A stretch of DNA of 64,000 nucleotides from Microbacterium sp. Yaish 1 (GTDB lineage: Bacteria; Actinomycetota; Actinomycetes; Actinomycetales; Microbacteriaceae). Below the pieces are notes generated by a model. That model saw only the letters and a program-made list of their open reading frames with translations, searched no databases and had not been told where the DNA came from. The first letter of the stretch is position 1. The number at the start of each line of letters is the position of its first letter. Location of the stretch: NCBI RefSeq assembly GCF_002245215.1, contig NZ_NPMR01000002.1, forward strand, positions 372,001 to 436,000. The letters run 5' to 3'. A program made the translations under genes and the position numbers. This document shows, one piece after another, positions 1 to 9,124 of this stretch.

Positions 1-1
1 C

Positions 2-1240
2 TGGCTCGTGTCGCGTCAGCGATTCTTCGGCGTGCCCATTCCGATCTGGTACGGCCTCGACGAGAACGGCGAACGCGATTACGAGCGCGTCATCACCCCC
101 GATCTCGCCCAGCTCCCGATCGACCCGACCACCGATGTCCCCCCCGGCTACAGCGCGGAACAGCGCGGTGTGCCGGGCGGGTTCGACGCCGAGCGCGACA
201 TCTTCGACACCTGGGCGACGTCGTCGCTGACCCCGCAGCTGGCGGGCGGCTGGCAGCGCGACGACGAGCTGTGGCAGCTCGTCGCGCCGTTCGACCTGCG
301 GCCGCAGGGGCAGGACATCATCCGCACCTGGCTCTTCTCCACGATGCTCCGCAGCGCTCTCGAAGACGGCCGCGCGCCGTGGTCGGATGCCGCGATCTCC
401 GGCTTCATCGTCGACCCCGACCGCAAGAAGATGTCGAAGTCGAAGGGAAACGTCGTCACCCCGGCCGACATCCTCGCGCAGCACGGCACCGATGCGGTCC
501 GCTACTGGGCCGCGTCCAGCCGCCTCGGTTCCGACGCCGCGTTCGACCCGCAGAACCCGACGCAGGTGAAGATCGGCCGCCGTCTGGCCATCAAGGTGCT
601 CAACGCGGCGAAGTTCGTGCTCTCGTTCCCCGTGCCCGACGGTGCGGCCGTGACCCACGACCTCGACGCCGCCATGCTCGCGACGCTCGACCGGGTGATC
701 GTCGACGCCACGCGTGCGTTCGAGGCTTACGACCACGCTCGCGCACTGGAGATCACCGAGGCGTTCTTCTGGACGTTCTGTGACGACTACCTCGAGCTCG
801 TCAAGGAGCGCGCATACGACCGTACCGACGCGGGCCAGGCTTCGGCGGCCCTCGCGCTGCGCCTCGCGTTGTCCTCGCTGCTGCGTCTGCTGGCCCCGGT
901 CCTCGCCTTCGCCGCGGAGGAGGCGTGGTCGTGGTTCGAGGAGGGCTCGGTGCACACGGCATCCTGGCCTGAGGCGAGTGGCATCGCCGGCGATCCCGAC
1001 GTGCTCACCGCGGCCAGCGCGGCGCTCATCGGCATCCGACGGGCGAAGACCGAGGCGAAGGCCTCGCAGAAGACTCCGGTCTCGGTACTGACGCTGCGCG
1101 CGGATGCCGCGACGATCGAGCGCCTGCGCCGCGCCGAGGGCGACCTGAAGGCGGTCGGCCGCATCACGGAGCTCGAGCTCCTCGACGGCGACGGCGATCT
1201 CGTCGTGGAGCGCGTCGAGCTGGCCCCGCAGGAGGCCTGA
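2..1240 (+). CDS. valS: Valine--tRNA ligase, 3' part (5' end outside window)
   Basis: This is the C-terminal part of a class I aminoacyl-tRNA synthetase that charges tRNA-Val in the cytoplasm. The frame is open from the window edge, so the N-terminal HIGH half is missing here. The first residues (WLVSRQRFFGVPIPIWY) match the catalytic core of ValS after the editing domain. The KMSKS signature, seen as KKMSKSKGN, lies near base 430. An alpha-helical anticodon-binding domain follows (about 650-1000). The protein ends without a long C-terminal coiled coil, as in the shorter ValS form. The next gene starts one base after the stop, so the two are probably co-transcribed. Confidence 0.93.
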   Translation, partial: WLVSRQRFFGVPIPIWYGLDENGERDYERVITPDLAQLPIDPTTDVPPGYSAEQRGVPGGFDAERDIFDTWATSSLTPQLAGGWQRDDELWQLVAPFDLRPQGQDIIRTWLFSTMLRSALEDGRAPWSDAAISGFIVDPDRKKMSKSKGNVVTPADILAQHGTDAVRYWAASSRLGSDAAFDPQNPTQVKIGRRLAIKVLNAAKFVLSFPVPDGAAVTHDLDAAMLATLDRVIVDATRAFEAYDHARALEITEAFFWTFCDDYLELVKERAYDRTDAGQASAALALRLALSSLLRLLAPVLAFAAEEAWSWFEEGSVHTASWPEASGIAGDPDVLTAASAALIGIRRAKTEAKASQKTPVSVLTLRADAATIERLRRAEGDLKAVGRITELELLDGDGDLVVERVELAPQEA

Positions 1241-1241
1241 G

Positions 1242-1475
1242 GTGCGTCTGGGAACCCGGTGGACCAGCGGCGATGAGCCGCCGGCCTCCCTGCCGGCCGC
1301 GTTCCGTGATCAGGTCCGGGCGGTGGATCGCGTGCTCGACGTCGATCCCCGTCCGAAGTGGACCCTGACCTGGCTCGAGGGGCGCCCCGTCGCCGAGTTG
1401 GAGAACGGCGTCGTCGTCTCGCTCGATGCTGCCGGTGATCCCGTCGTCGGCCAGATAGACGACGACACGTTCTGA
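1242..1475 (+). CDS. Small conserved hypothetical protein downstream of valS
   Basis: This 77-residue protein starts with GTG one base after the valS stop, so it is probably translationally coupled to valS. It has no signal peptide, membrane segment or metal motif. The middle reads as alternating beta strands (WTLTWLEGRPVAELENGVVVSLDAAGDPVVGQI), suggesting a small beta-rich domain. I do not recognise a family. Codon use and GC match valS, so it looks like a real resident gene rather than a chance frame. It ends shortly before a strong hairpin that would end the valS transcript. Confidence 0.6.
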   Translation: MRLGTRWTSGDEPPASLPAAFRDQVRAVDRVLDVDPRPKWTLTWLEGRPVAELENGVVVSLDAAGDPVVGQIDDDTF

Positions 1476-1482
1476 CGCCCCA

Positions 1483-1516
1483 CTCTCCCGCCGCTCACTC
1501 CGAGGCGGCGGGAGAG
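1483..1516. terminator. Bidirectional terminator hairpin, valS unit / MFS gene
   Basis: A 12-bp perfect inverted repeat (arms 1483-1494 and 1505-1516) encloses a 10-base loop that contains the MFS stop codon. It lies between two converging transcripts and can serve both. There is no T-tract, as is common in high-GC actinobacteria. Confidence 0.6.
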
Positions 1517-2814
1517 CCCTGGCCGGACGCGGATCGGATGAGTCGCGTGCACACCGCCGTCGCGACGATGCAGACCGCGCCGGCGGCGATGAAGGGCAGT
1601 CGCAGGTCGATCGACGCGACCAGCCCGCCTAGGATCGTCGCCACCGGAAAGAGTCCCCAGGTGAGGGTCCGGATGATGCCGAGAGTGCGTCCGAACAGCG
1701 CCGGCGGAATGATCTGCTGGCGCAGCGCACCCCATGGGACGTTCCAGAGCGAGACCGCGAACGCCATCCCCGCGTAGGCGATGACCGCGACGACGACGTT
1801 CGGCGCGAAGCCGACGGCCACCATGCACGCGGCCGCTGCCAGGTTCGCTCCCCACATCACGTTGCCGCGCCCCCATCGTGCGACCATGCGGGCAGCGACG
1901 AGCGAGCCGGCGAGGGCGCCGACTCCGACGCCCGCCGTGACGAACCCGATGGCGATCTCAGGTACCCCGTGGACATCCAGGAAGTAGAGGAGCGTCGGTG
2001 CCTGCGCGAAGGCGAAAGCGCATCCGACCACTGAGGTGAACACGACCAGCGCCCGCAGGAATCGGTGTCGCCAGAGGTACCGCAGCGCCTCGCCGGCGGG
2101 GACCGGTGCGACGGTCGGCGCGGGCAGAGGCTCCGGCACTGTGCCGGCGACGACCTCGCCCTGCTGCGCGCCGACGACGGTCGTCGCCCGAGACCGCGCC
2201 GCAGCGAGCGGAAGAAGGAGCGCGAGTGCGATCGGAACGATGTAGCCGGCGGCACCGAGCCACAGCGGCAGCGCGAGCGACACGGCGAACAGGACACCGG
2301 CGACCGGCTGCGCGAGGAAGCTGTCGATGGTGATCTGCGCGGCCTGGATCCGTCCGTTGGCTCGATCCAGCTGGTCTCGGTCGACGACGCTCGGGATGAC
2401 CGCGTTGGTGGCGTTGTCGAAGAGCGTCTCGCCGAAGCCGAAGACGAGCGTTCCGATCAGGAGCCACACCACGTCGAGGCCGCCGGTGACGGTGAGCACC
2501 GCCAACCCGACGGCTGCCGCGCCGCGCACGGTGTTGGCCAGGGCCATGACGCGGCGCCGGTCGAACCGGTCGACGATGACGCCGGCCGGCACACCGAAGA
2601 CGAGCCACGGGACGAACGCTGCCGCACCGAGCAGCGAGATCAGCAGCGGGTCACGCGTGAGCGTCGTTGCGATGAGCGGAACCGCCGTGCGGCCGAGGCC
2701 GTCCGCAAGGTTGCTGAACGCGGCGGCGGACCACAGCCGCGAGAAGTCCCGCCCGAGGGGGCGGGAGCGCGCGGACTCGGGGGCCTGGGTCGAGGTGTCG
2801 GTGACGACGCTCAT
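1495..2814 (-). CDS. MFS efflux transporter
   Basis: This 439-residue protein has the usual two bundles of six membrane helices with a long hydrophilic central loop (about residues 195-225), the layout of EntS/MFS_3-type exporters. The motif-A-like stretch GVPAGVIVDRFDRRRVM follows the second helix, and a matching WGRGNVMWG stretch occurs in the second half. It would export a small molecule, such as a drug or siderophore, by proton antiport. Its ATG lies two bases after the stop of the winged-helix regulator, so the pair forms an operon in which the regulator probably controls its own exporter. The substrate cannot be read from sequence. Confidence 0.85.
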   Translation of the reverse strand: MSVVTDTSTQAPESARSRPLGRDFSRLWSAAAFSNLADGLGRTAVPLIATTLTRDPLLISLLGAAAFVPWLVFGVPAGVIVDRFDRRRVMALANTVRGAAAVGLAVLTVTGGLDVVWLLIGTLVFGFGETLFDNATNAVIPSVVDRDQLDRANGRIQAAQITIDSFLAQPVAGVLFAVSLALPLWLGAAGYIVPIALALLLPLAAARSRATTVVGAQQGEVVAGTVPEPLPAPTVAPVPAGEALRYLWRHRFLRALVVFTSVVGCAFAFAQAPTLLYFLDVHGVPEIAIGFVTAGVGVGALAGSLVAARMVARWGRGNVMWGANLAAAACMVAVGFAPNVVVAVIAYAGMAFAVSLWNVPWGALRQQIIPPALFGRTLGIIRTLTWGLFPVATILGGLVASIDLRLPFIAAGAVCIVATAVCTRLIRSASGQGSPAASE

Positions 2815-2816
2815 GA

Positions 2817-3440
2817 TCAGTCGCTCTCTGTCGCGATCGGAAATGCTTCGGCGCGCAGCGAGACGATGCGGCGGTCCGCGGACGGCGTCTCATCGGCGCC
2901 TTCGTCGACGCGATACTCGTCGACCACGTCATCGATGACACGCTGGATCCTCGCGTTCACCTCGCCGAGCTGCTCGACGGTCAGCGAGACGGTGGCCGAG
3001 GTGATGAGGGCGTTCTCCGCCCAGGGGTCGAGCTCATCGCGCAATGTGGTCCCGACGAAGCGCATGAGCTGCTCGTGACGGCGGTCGAGGAACTCGCCCA
3101 TCACGACCTGCGTCGCGGCACGCCCAGCGGGGGTCCGCAAGGCGTCCGGTCCGGGAAAGGACACGCCCCCCGAGGGGCGCTCCCACCACCGCTCGCGCGC
3201 GGTGCCGCGATCCGGGATCTCGCGGATCAGGTCGTGCTTCGCGAGGGCGCGTAGGTGATAGCTCGTGGAACCGGACGACTCCCCCGTCATGGCTGCCAGC
3301 GAGCTCGCCGTCTGGGGGCCCTGCTGACTGAGGATGTCGTACAGCCGCACGCGAACGGGATGCGCGAGGGCGCGCAGCGCGCCGGAGTCGAGCGTGCGGA
3401 CGTCGCGCGACGCCCGCTCGTCGCCGTTGGTTTCGTTCAT
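2817..3440 (-). CDS. ArsR-like winged-helix transcriptional regulator
   Basis: This 207-residue protein has an N-terminal winged helix-turn-helix (about residues 15-75; ALRALAHPVRVRLYDILSQQG then SSGSTSYHLRALAKHDLI), typical of the ArsR/HTH_20 class, and a longer helical C-terminal domain. No cysteine pair typical of metal sensors is seen, so the ligand is probably organic. I chose the ATG at 3440 because a -10 box (TACCTT, 3453-3448) ends seven bases upstream, which fits a leaderless mRNA; an upstream ATG would lie inside the promoter. It forms an operon with the MFS exporter and probably represses through the CTTTGCAA repeats upstream. Confidence 0.82.
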   Translation of the reverse strand: MNETNGDERASRDVRTLDSGALRALAHPVRVRLYDILSQQGPQTASSLAAMTGESSGSTSYHLRALAKHDLIREIPDRGTARERWWERPSGGVSFPGPDALRTPAGRAATQVVMGEFLDRRHEQLMRFVGTTLRDELDPWAENALITSATVSLTVEQLGEVNARIQRVIDDVVDEYRVDEGADETPSADRRIVSLRAEAFPIATESD

Positions 3441-3447
3441 GACACCA

Positions 3448-3476
3448 AAGGTAGCTTTGCAAACAGGCCTTTGCAA
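3448..3476 (-). promoter_or_regulatory. Promoter and putative operator of regulator/MFS operon
   Basis: On the minus strand TTGCAA (3476-3471) and TACCTT (3453-3448) are spaced by 17 bases and end seven bases before the ATG. Two direct copies of CTTTGCAA start 14 bases apart (3455 and 3469) and cover the -35 and spacer, a natural place for autoregulation. TTTGCAAA at the first copy is itself palindromic. Confidence 0.55.
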
Positions 3477-3496
3477 CAACTTCTTTGTGTTCCGCG

Positions 3497-3502
3497 TAGG
3501 CT
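3497..3502 (+). promoter_or_regulatory. -10 box of M3 peptidase gene (leaderless)
   Basis: TAGGCT is followed by six bases and then the ATG at 3509, so transcription would start at or next to the start codon. No clear -35 is visible. Confidence 0.5.
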
Positions 3503-3508
3503 AGGCGC

Positions 3509-5548
3509 ATGACGGCATCCTCGAATCCGCTCCTGACCGCTTCGTCCCTCCCCTGGGGTCTCCCCGACTACCGTGATATCGAGGCGGATCACTACCTGCC
3601 CGCTTTCGAGGAGGCGTTCGCTCGGCAGCGAGCCGAGATCGACGCGATCGCCGCGAACCCCGAACCGCCCACCTTCGAGAACACCGTCGAGGCATGGGAG
3701 AGCAGCGGGCGGCTCCTCGGCGAGATCGCGCGAACCTTCTTCACCGTCAGCTCCGCGGACGCCACGCCGGCGGTGCAGGCAGTTGATGAGAGGCTCGCGC
3801 CGATGATGTCTGCGCACTCCGACGCGATCCTTCTCGATGCGCGCCTCTACGGCAGGATCGAGAGGCTGCACGCGACACGGGAGGAGCTCGAACTGAGCGC
3901 CGAGCAGCGGTACCTGTTGGAGCGGCGGTTCGTGCAGATGACGCACGCCGGCGCCGGGCTCGACGCCGGGGCGAAGCGGCGACTGACCGAGCTCAACAGC
4001 CGACTCTCCGTGCTCACCACGACCTTCGAGAAGAATCTCCTGGCAGACACCAACGATCTCGCCGTCGTCTTCGACTCGCGGGAGGAGCTCGACGGGCTGA
4101 GCGAGGGCGAGATCTCCGCCGCGGCGCGCGCGGCCGCGGACCGGGGACTGACCGGCGCTTACGTGGTCACGCTCACTCTGTTCACGGGCCACCCGTCGCT
4201 CGCTTCGCTCACGAACCCGCAGTCGCGGCGACGGATCCTCGAGGCGTCGCGTGCGCGGGGCTCGAGGCCCGGCCCGCACGACAACCGCCCCGTGCTGCTC
4301 GAGATCGTTCGGCTGCGTGCCGAGCGCGCCGAATTGCTGGGCTTCCCGTCTCACGCGGCATACGTCACCTCCGATCAGACGGCGGGCAGCCCGGATGCGG
4401 TGACATCGTTGCTGCGCCGACTCGCCGCCGCGGCGGCACGCAATGCCCAGCAGGAGAAGCGGGCGCTTCGGGATGTCCTGGGCGCCGAGGTGGGTCCCGC
4501 TGACTGGGCCTTCGCGACCGAGCGCGTGCGCGCGACCACACTCGACATCGACACGACCGCCCTCCGCCCGTGGTTCGAGGCTGAGCGCGTGTTGCGCGAC
4601 GGTGTCTTCTTCGCGGCGACACAGCTCTACGGCATCACCTTCCATGAGCGCGACGACCTTCCCGCCTATCACGAGGATGCGCGCGTGTTCGAGGTGTCCG
4701 ACGAGGACGGCTCGCACCTCGGGCTCTTCATCCTCGACCTCTACACCCGCGACACCAAGCGGGGCGGGGCCTGGATGAACTCGATCGCTTCGCAGTCGAA
4801 GCTGCGCGGGACGACACCGATCGTCGTCAACAACCTCAACGTCCCTCAGCCGGCGCCGGGTACCCCGACGCTGCTGACGCTCAACGAGGTCACGACCCTC
4901 TTCCACGAGTTCGGACATGCCCTGCACGGGTTGTTCGCCACCGTCACGTATCCGAGCTTCGCCGGAACCAGCGTGTTCCGAGACTTCGTCGAGTTCCCGA
5001 GCCAGGTCAACGAGATGTGGATCTACCGCCCCGAGGTGCTGGCGAACTACGCTCGCCATGTCGAGACCGGCGAACCGATCGCGTCCGATGTCATCGACCG
5101 ACTGGAGGCATCCGGGACGTTCAACCAGGGATTCGCGACGAGCGAGTACCTCGCCGCTGCGTGGCTCGATCTCGCCTGGCACTCGCTCAGCGCCGATGAG
5201 GCGGCGGCCGTCACCGACGTGGCAGCCTTCGAAGCCGCGGCTCTCGCGGACATCGGCCTCGACGACCCCGCGGTGCCGCCGCGCTACTCGTCGGCCTACT
5301 TCGCGCACATCTTCTCGGGCGGGTACAGCGCCGGGTACTACTCCTACATCTGGAGCGAGGTCCTCGACGCCGACACCGTCGAGTGGTTCTCGGAGAACGG
5401 CGGCCTGACCCGCCCGAACGGCGACCGGTTCCGGCAACGCCTGCTCGGCGTCGGCGGATCGAAGGACCCCCTGGAGGCATACCGTGACTTCCGGGGGCGC
5501 GACGCCCGCATCGAGCCCCTCCTCGTGCGCCGCGGGCTCACCGTCTAG
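3509..5548 (+). CDS. M3 family zinc metallopeptidase (Dcp/oligopeptidase A type)
   Basis: This 679-residue cytoplasmic enzyme cleaves short peptides using zinc. The catalytic HEFGH motif is at residues 466-470, in FHEFGHALHGLFA, followed by the downstream glutamate region (FVEFPSQVNEMW). The length and the N-terminal LPWGLPDYRDI opening are typical of peptidyl-dipeptidase Dcp and oligopeptidase A. No signal peptide is present. The ATG at 3509 is supported by a -10 box six bases upstream. The gene is divergent from the winged-helix regulator and converges with the DHFR-like gene, overlapping it by four bases at the stop codons. Dcp and PrlC-like members cannot be separated by eye. Confidence 0.92.
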   Translation: MTASSNPLLTASSLPWGLPDYRDIEADHYLPAFEEAFARQRAEIDAIAANPEPPTFENTVEAWESSGRLLGEIARTFFTVSSADATPAVQAVDERLAPMMSAHSDAILLDARLYGRIERLHATREELELSAEQRYLLERRFVQMTHAGAGLDAGAKRRLTELNSRLSVLTTTFEKNLLADTNDLAVVFDSREELDGLSEGEISAAARAAADRGLTGAYVVTLTLFTGHPSLASLTNPQSRRRILEASRARGSRPGPHDNRPVLLEIVRLRAERAELLGFPSHAAYVTSDQTAGSPDAVTSLLRRLAAAAARNAQQEKRALRDVLGAEVGPADWAFATERVRATTLDIDTTALRPWFEAERVLRDGVFFAATQLYGITFHERDDLPAYHEDARVFEVSDEDGSHLGLFILDLYTRDTKRGGAWMNSIASQSKLRGTTPIVVNNLNVPQPAPGTPTLLTLNEVTTLFHEFGHALHGLFATVTYPSFAGTSVFRDFVEFPSQVNEMWIYRPEVLANYARHVETGEPIASDVIDRLEASGTFNQGFATSEYLAAAWLDLAWHSLSADEAAAVTDVAAFEAAALADIGLDDPAVPPRYSSAYFAHIFSGGYSAGYYSYIWSEVLDADTVEWFSENGGLTRPNGDRFRQRLLGVGGSKDPLEAYRDFRGRDARIEPLLVRRGLTV

Positions 5549-6159
5549 CGCGCGCTCTCCCGGGGGACGCCGTCGGCGGGAGCACTTCGCGCACGACTCC
5601 CGCCGGCGGGCGCCACGTCGTAGACCAGCCGCGCGAAAGCGCCCACCTGCTCGGCCGACCGCAGCGAGAGCCGGTCGGACTCGATACGTCGCGGAAGCAC
5701 GGGCGCTCCCCCGCCGAGAGTCACGGGCGCGACCGATACGGCGATCTGGTCGAGCGCATCGGCGTCGAAGAACTGCCCGGCCAGATCTCCGCCGCCGACG
5801 ACCCAGACGTCGTGGTCACCGGCTGCCTGACGGATGCGAGGGAGGACGGTCGAGACAGGCCCGGAGACGAACCTGACGTCCGCGCCGGTCGGCCGGGGCA
5901 GCTCACGTGACGTGAACACGAACGTCGGCCGGTCGCCGTGGAACTCGTGCCACCGATCGGGGTGCGCGAGCAGATCCGACTCAGCGAGGAGCCATTCGTA
6001 CGTCGTGGACCCCTCGACCAGGACACCGGCGTCGGCGGGGATCAGGCTGGCGTCGGGCTCGTCGCCTCCGTCGACCGCGAACAGCCAGGAGAGCGAATCA
6101 GCGGCGTCGGCGATGTAGCCGTCGAGCGAGCTCGCCGTGTCGTAGATGATGCGTCGCAT
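5545..6159 (-). CDS. Dihydrofolate reductase / RibD C-terminal family protein
   Basis: This 204-residue protein has the RibD-C/DHFR-like fold, opening with RRIIYDTASSLDGYIADAADSLSWLF. A central VWVVGGGDLAGQFFDADALDQI stretch resembles the NADPH-binding loop of the family. Such stand-alone proteins bind NADPH and reduce unknown substrates; true folate or flavin roles are unproven. The ATG at 6159 is preceded by a -10 box TAGCCT (6171-6166) with six bases between, consistent with a leaderless mRNA. The C-terminal tail (about residues 180-204) is low-complexity and overlaps a hairpin that may end the converging M3 peptidase transcript. Confidence 0.82.
   Translation of the reverse strand: MRRIIYDTASSLDGYIADAADSLSWLFAVDGGDEPDASLIPADAGVLVEGSTTYEWLLAESDLLAHPDRWHEFHGDRPTFVFTSRELPRPTGADVRFVSGPVSTVLPRIRQAAGDHDVWVVGGGDLAGQFFDADALDQIAVSVAPVTLGGGAPVLPRRIESDRLSLRSAEQVGAFARLVYDVAPAGGSRARSAPADGVPRESAR
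5574..5605 (+). terminator. Possible terminator hairpin of M3 peptidase gene
   Basis: A 9-bp inverted repeat (5574-5582 with 5597-5605, 14-base loop) starts 26 bases after the peptidase stop. It lies inside the tail of the converging DHFR-like gene, so it may simply be GC-rich coding sequence. Confidence 0.35.
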
Positions 6160-6165
6160 GTCGGC

Positions 6166-6171
6166 AGGCTA
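6166..6171 (-). promoter_or_regulatory. -10 box of DHFR-like gene (leaderless)
   Basis: TAGCCT on the minus strand is followed by six bases and the ATG at 6159. Confidence 0.45.
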
Positions 6172-6216
6172 GTCGGAACCCCCGACATCACTCGGGCGTC
6201 GCCGTGCCTGCGCGCG

Positions 6217-7485
<1,269 letters not shown>

Positions 7486-7538
7486 GTACCCCTCCTGGAT
7501 GCCGGAATCCATCGCTCCCCTGAGAGCGTGGTGCTCCG

Positions 7539-7544
7539 AGCCTA
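7539..7544 (-). promoter_or_regulatory. Candidate -10 box of clpX
   Basis: TAGGCT on the minus strand lies about 54 bases before the clpX ATG, giving a leader with a strong Shine-Dalgarno site. It is downstream of the clpP2 terminator. Confidence 0.35.
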
Positions 7545-7600
7545 ACCTCTCCCGCAGACATCCCCGCGGATTTGCGCAGGGTTCGAGTCGAGCCGCCGCA

Positions 7601-7645
7601 GCGACACGTATGGCCCCGGCTGGTCGCCGGGGCCATACGTGTCGC
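7601..7645 (-). terminator. Strong terminator downstream of clpP2
   Basis: A perfect 20-bp inverted repeat (7601-7620 with 7626-7645) has a 5-base loop and begins 11 bases after the clpP2 stop. It separates clpP1-clpP2 from clpX. No T-run follows. Confidence 0.8.
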
Positions 7646-7656
7646 GCTCGCGCCGC

Positions 7657-8322
7657 TCAGGACGTGATCGCGGCGGGCGTGCGCTTGCGAGACGTCAGCA
7701 CCTGGTCGACGATGCCGTACTCCATCGCCTCGTGCGCCGACAGGATCTTGTCGCGGTCGATGTCTTTGTTGACCTGCTCCTGCGTACGGTTGGTGTGTCG
7801 CGCCATGGTCTCCTCGAGCCATGTCCGCATCCGCAGGATCTCGGCGGCCTGGATCTCGATGTCCGACGCCTGCCCGTGGCCGGCCTCGCCCACGGCGGGC
7901 TGGTGGATGAGGATGCGGGCGTTCGGAAGCGCGAGGCGCTTGCCGGGAGCGCCGGCCGCGAGCAGGACCGACGCCGCGGAAGCAGCCTGACCGAGCACGA
8001 CCGTCTGGATCTGGGGCGACACGTACTGCATCGTGTCGTAGATCGCCGTCATGGCCGTGAACGAGCCACCGGGCGAATTGATGTACATGATGATGTCGCG
8101 GTCGGGGTCCTGCGACTCGAGCACGAGCAGCTGGGCCATGACGTCGTCGGCGGACGCGTCGTCGACCTGCACGCCGAGGAAGATGACGCGGTCCTCGAAC
8201 AGCTTGTTGTACGGGTCCTGACGCTTGTAGCCGTAGGCCGTGCGCTCCTCGAACTGCGGCAGGATGTACCGGCTCGAGGGCATCGCTGCGCCGTGGGGAA
8301 GGCCGAAGGCGGGTGTGTTCAT
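7657..8322 (-). CDS. clpP2: ATP-dependent Clp protease proteolytic subunit 2
   Basis: This 221-residue serine protease subunit forms the mixed ClpP1P2 barrel with its neighbour. The active-site serine lies in [14 protein letters not shown], the histidine in [11 protein letters not shown] and the aspartate in [15 protein letters not shown]. Having Ala-Ser after the catalytic Ser-Ala, rather than Met-Gly, marks the actinobacterial ClpP2 type. The start is ATG 8322, preceded by GGAGAAAG; the longer frame upstream overlaps clpP1 and is not ClpP-like. It lies 23 bases after clpP1 and is followed by a strong hairpin. Confidence 0.95.
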   Translation of the reverse strand: MNTPAFGLPHGAAMPSSRYILPQFEERTAYGYKRQDPYNKLFEDRVIFLGVQVDDASADDVMAQLLVLESQDPDRDIIMYINSPGGSFTAMTAIYDTMQYVSPQIQTVVLGQAASAASVLLAAGAPGKRLALPNARILIHQPAVGEAGHGQASDIEIQAAEILRMRTWLEETMARHTNRTQEQVNKDIDRDKILSAHEAMEYGIVDQVLTSRKRTPAAITS

Positions 8323-8345
8323 CGTTGTCTTTCTCCTTCGGTCGA

Positions 8346-8930
8346 TCAGTTCTCGGTGCCGCCGCCGCCGACCACGTCGGTGGCCGACTCGCGGATGTGG
8401 TCCACGAAGCCGTACTCGAGGGCCTCCTGAGCGGTGAACCACCGGTCGCGATCGCCGTCGGCGTTGATCTGCTCGACCGACTTGCCGGTCTGCGCTGCGG
8501 TGATCTCGGCGAGGCGGCGCTTCATGTCGAGGATCAGCTGCGCCTGCGTCTGGATGTCGCTGGCCGTGCCGCCGAACCCGCCGTGCGGCTGGTGCAGGAG
8601 GACTCGCGCGTTGGGCGTGATGTAGCGCTTGCCCTTGGTGCCGGCGGTCAGCAGCAGCTGGCCCATCGAGGCGGCCATGCCGATGCCCACGGTGACGATG
8701 TCGTTCGGAACGAACTGCATCGTGTCGTAGATCGCCATGCCGGCGGTGATGGAGCCACCCGGCGAGTTGATGTAGAGGTAGATGTCCTTCTCGGAGTCCT
8801 CGGCGGCGAGCAGGAGGATCTTCGCGCAGATCTCGTTCGCGTTCTCGTCGCGCACCTCCGACCCGAGCCAGATGATGCGGTCCTTGAGCAGTCTGTCGAA
8901 GACGCTTGTTGCGATGAGGGGGTCAGCCAT
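8346..8930 (-). CDS. clpP1: ATP-dependent Clp protease proteolytic subunit 1
   Basis: This 194-residue subunit carries the classic ClpP motifs: the nucleophile in [14 protein letters not shown], histidine in [14 protein letters not shown] and aspartate in [18 protein letters not shown]. It is the first gene of the clpP1-clpP2 pair. The ATG at 8930 has a Shine-Dalgarno site (AGGAGC) and a leader of about 35 bases after a TAGATT -10-like box on the minus strand. In actinobacteria the two subunits form hetero-tetradecamers activated by ClpX or ClpC. The gene lies downstream of tig but beyond the tig terminator. Confidence 0.96.
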   Translation of the reverse strand: MADPLIATSVFDRLLKDRIIWLGSEVRDENANEICAKILLLAAEDSEKDIYLYINSPGGSITAGMAIYDTMQFVPNDIVTVGIGMAASMGQLLLTAGTKGKRYITPNARVLLHQPHGGFGGTASDIQTQAQLILDMKRRLAEITAAQTGKSVEQINADGDRDRWFTAQEALEYGFVDHIRESATDVVGGGGTEN

Positions 8931-9056
8931 GTGTGCTCCTGATCCGAAGTTTCGTGACGTGTCGAATCTACCGACGCCGTCGCACGCGCCCGGCCGTGTT
9001 CGCCGTGGGCATAGCCCGTGTCACCTCCCGCGCCGATGCCGAGCATCCCTCGGGTA

Positions 9057-9098
9057 CGGCAGAAGGGGCGGATGCCGCAGCATCCGCCCCTTCTGCCG
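9057..9098 (-). terminator. Strong terminator downstream of tig
   Basis: A perfect 19-bp inverted repeat (9057-9075 with 9080-9098) has a CGCA tetraloop and begins 27 bases after the tig stop. It separates tig from clpP1-clpP2. Confidence 0.82.
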
Positions 9099-9124
9099 GT
9101 CAGGCGACCGTCGAGATCAGGAGA

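Noticed and set aside
3437..5437. 666-codon minus-strand frame opposite the M3 peptidase gene
   Set aside because: The plus-strand frame has the zinc motif and full family match; the antisense product has no recognisable domain.
8930..9056. Possible ClgR-type operator (TTCGC half site) upstream of clpP1
   Set aside because: Only one half site is visible and spacing to a second is not convincing, so no operator is called.
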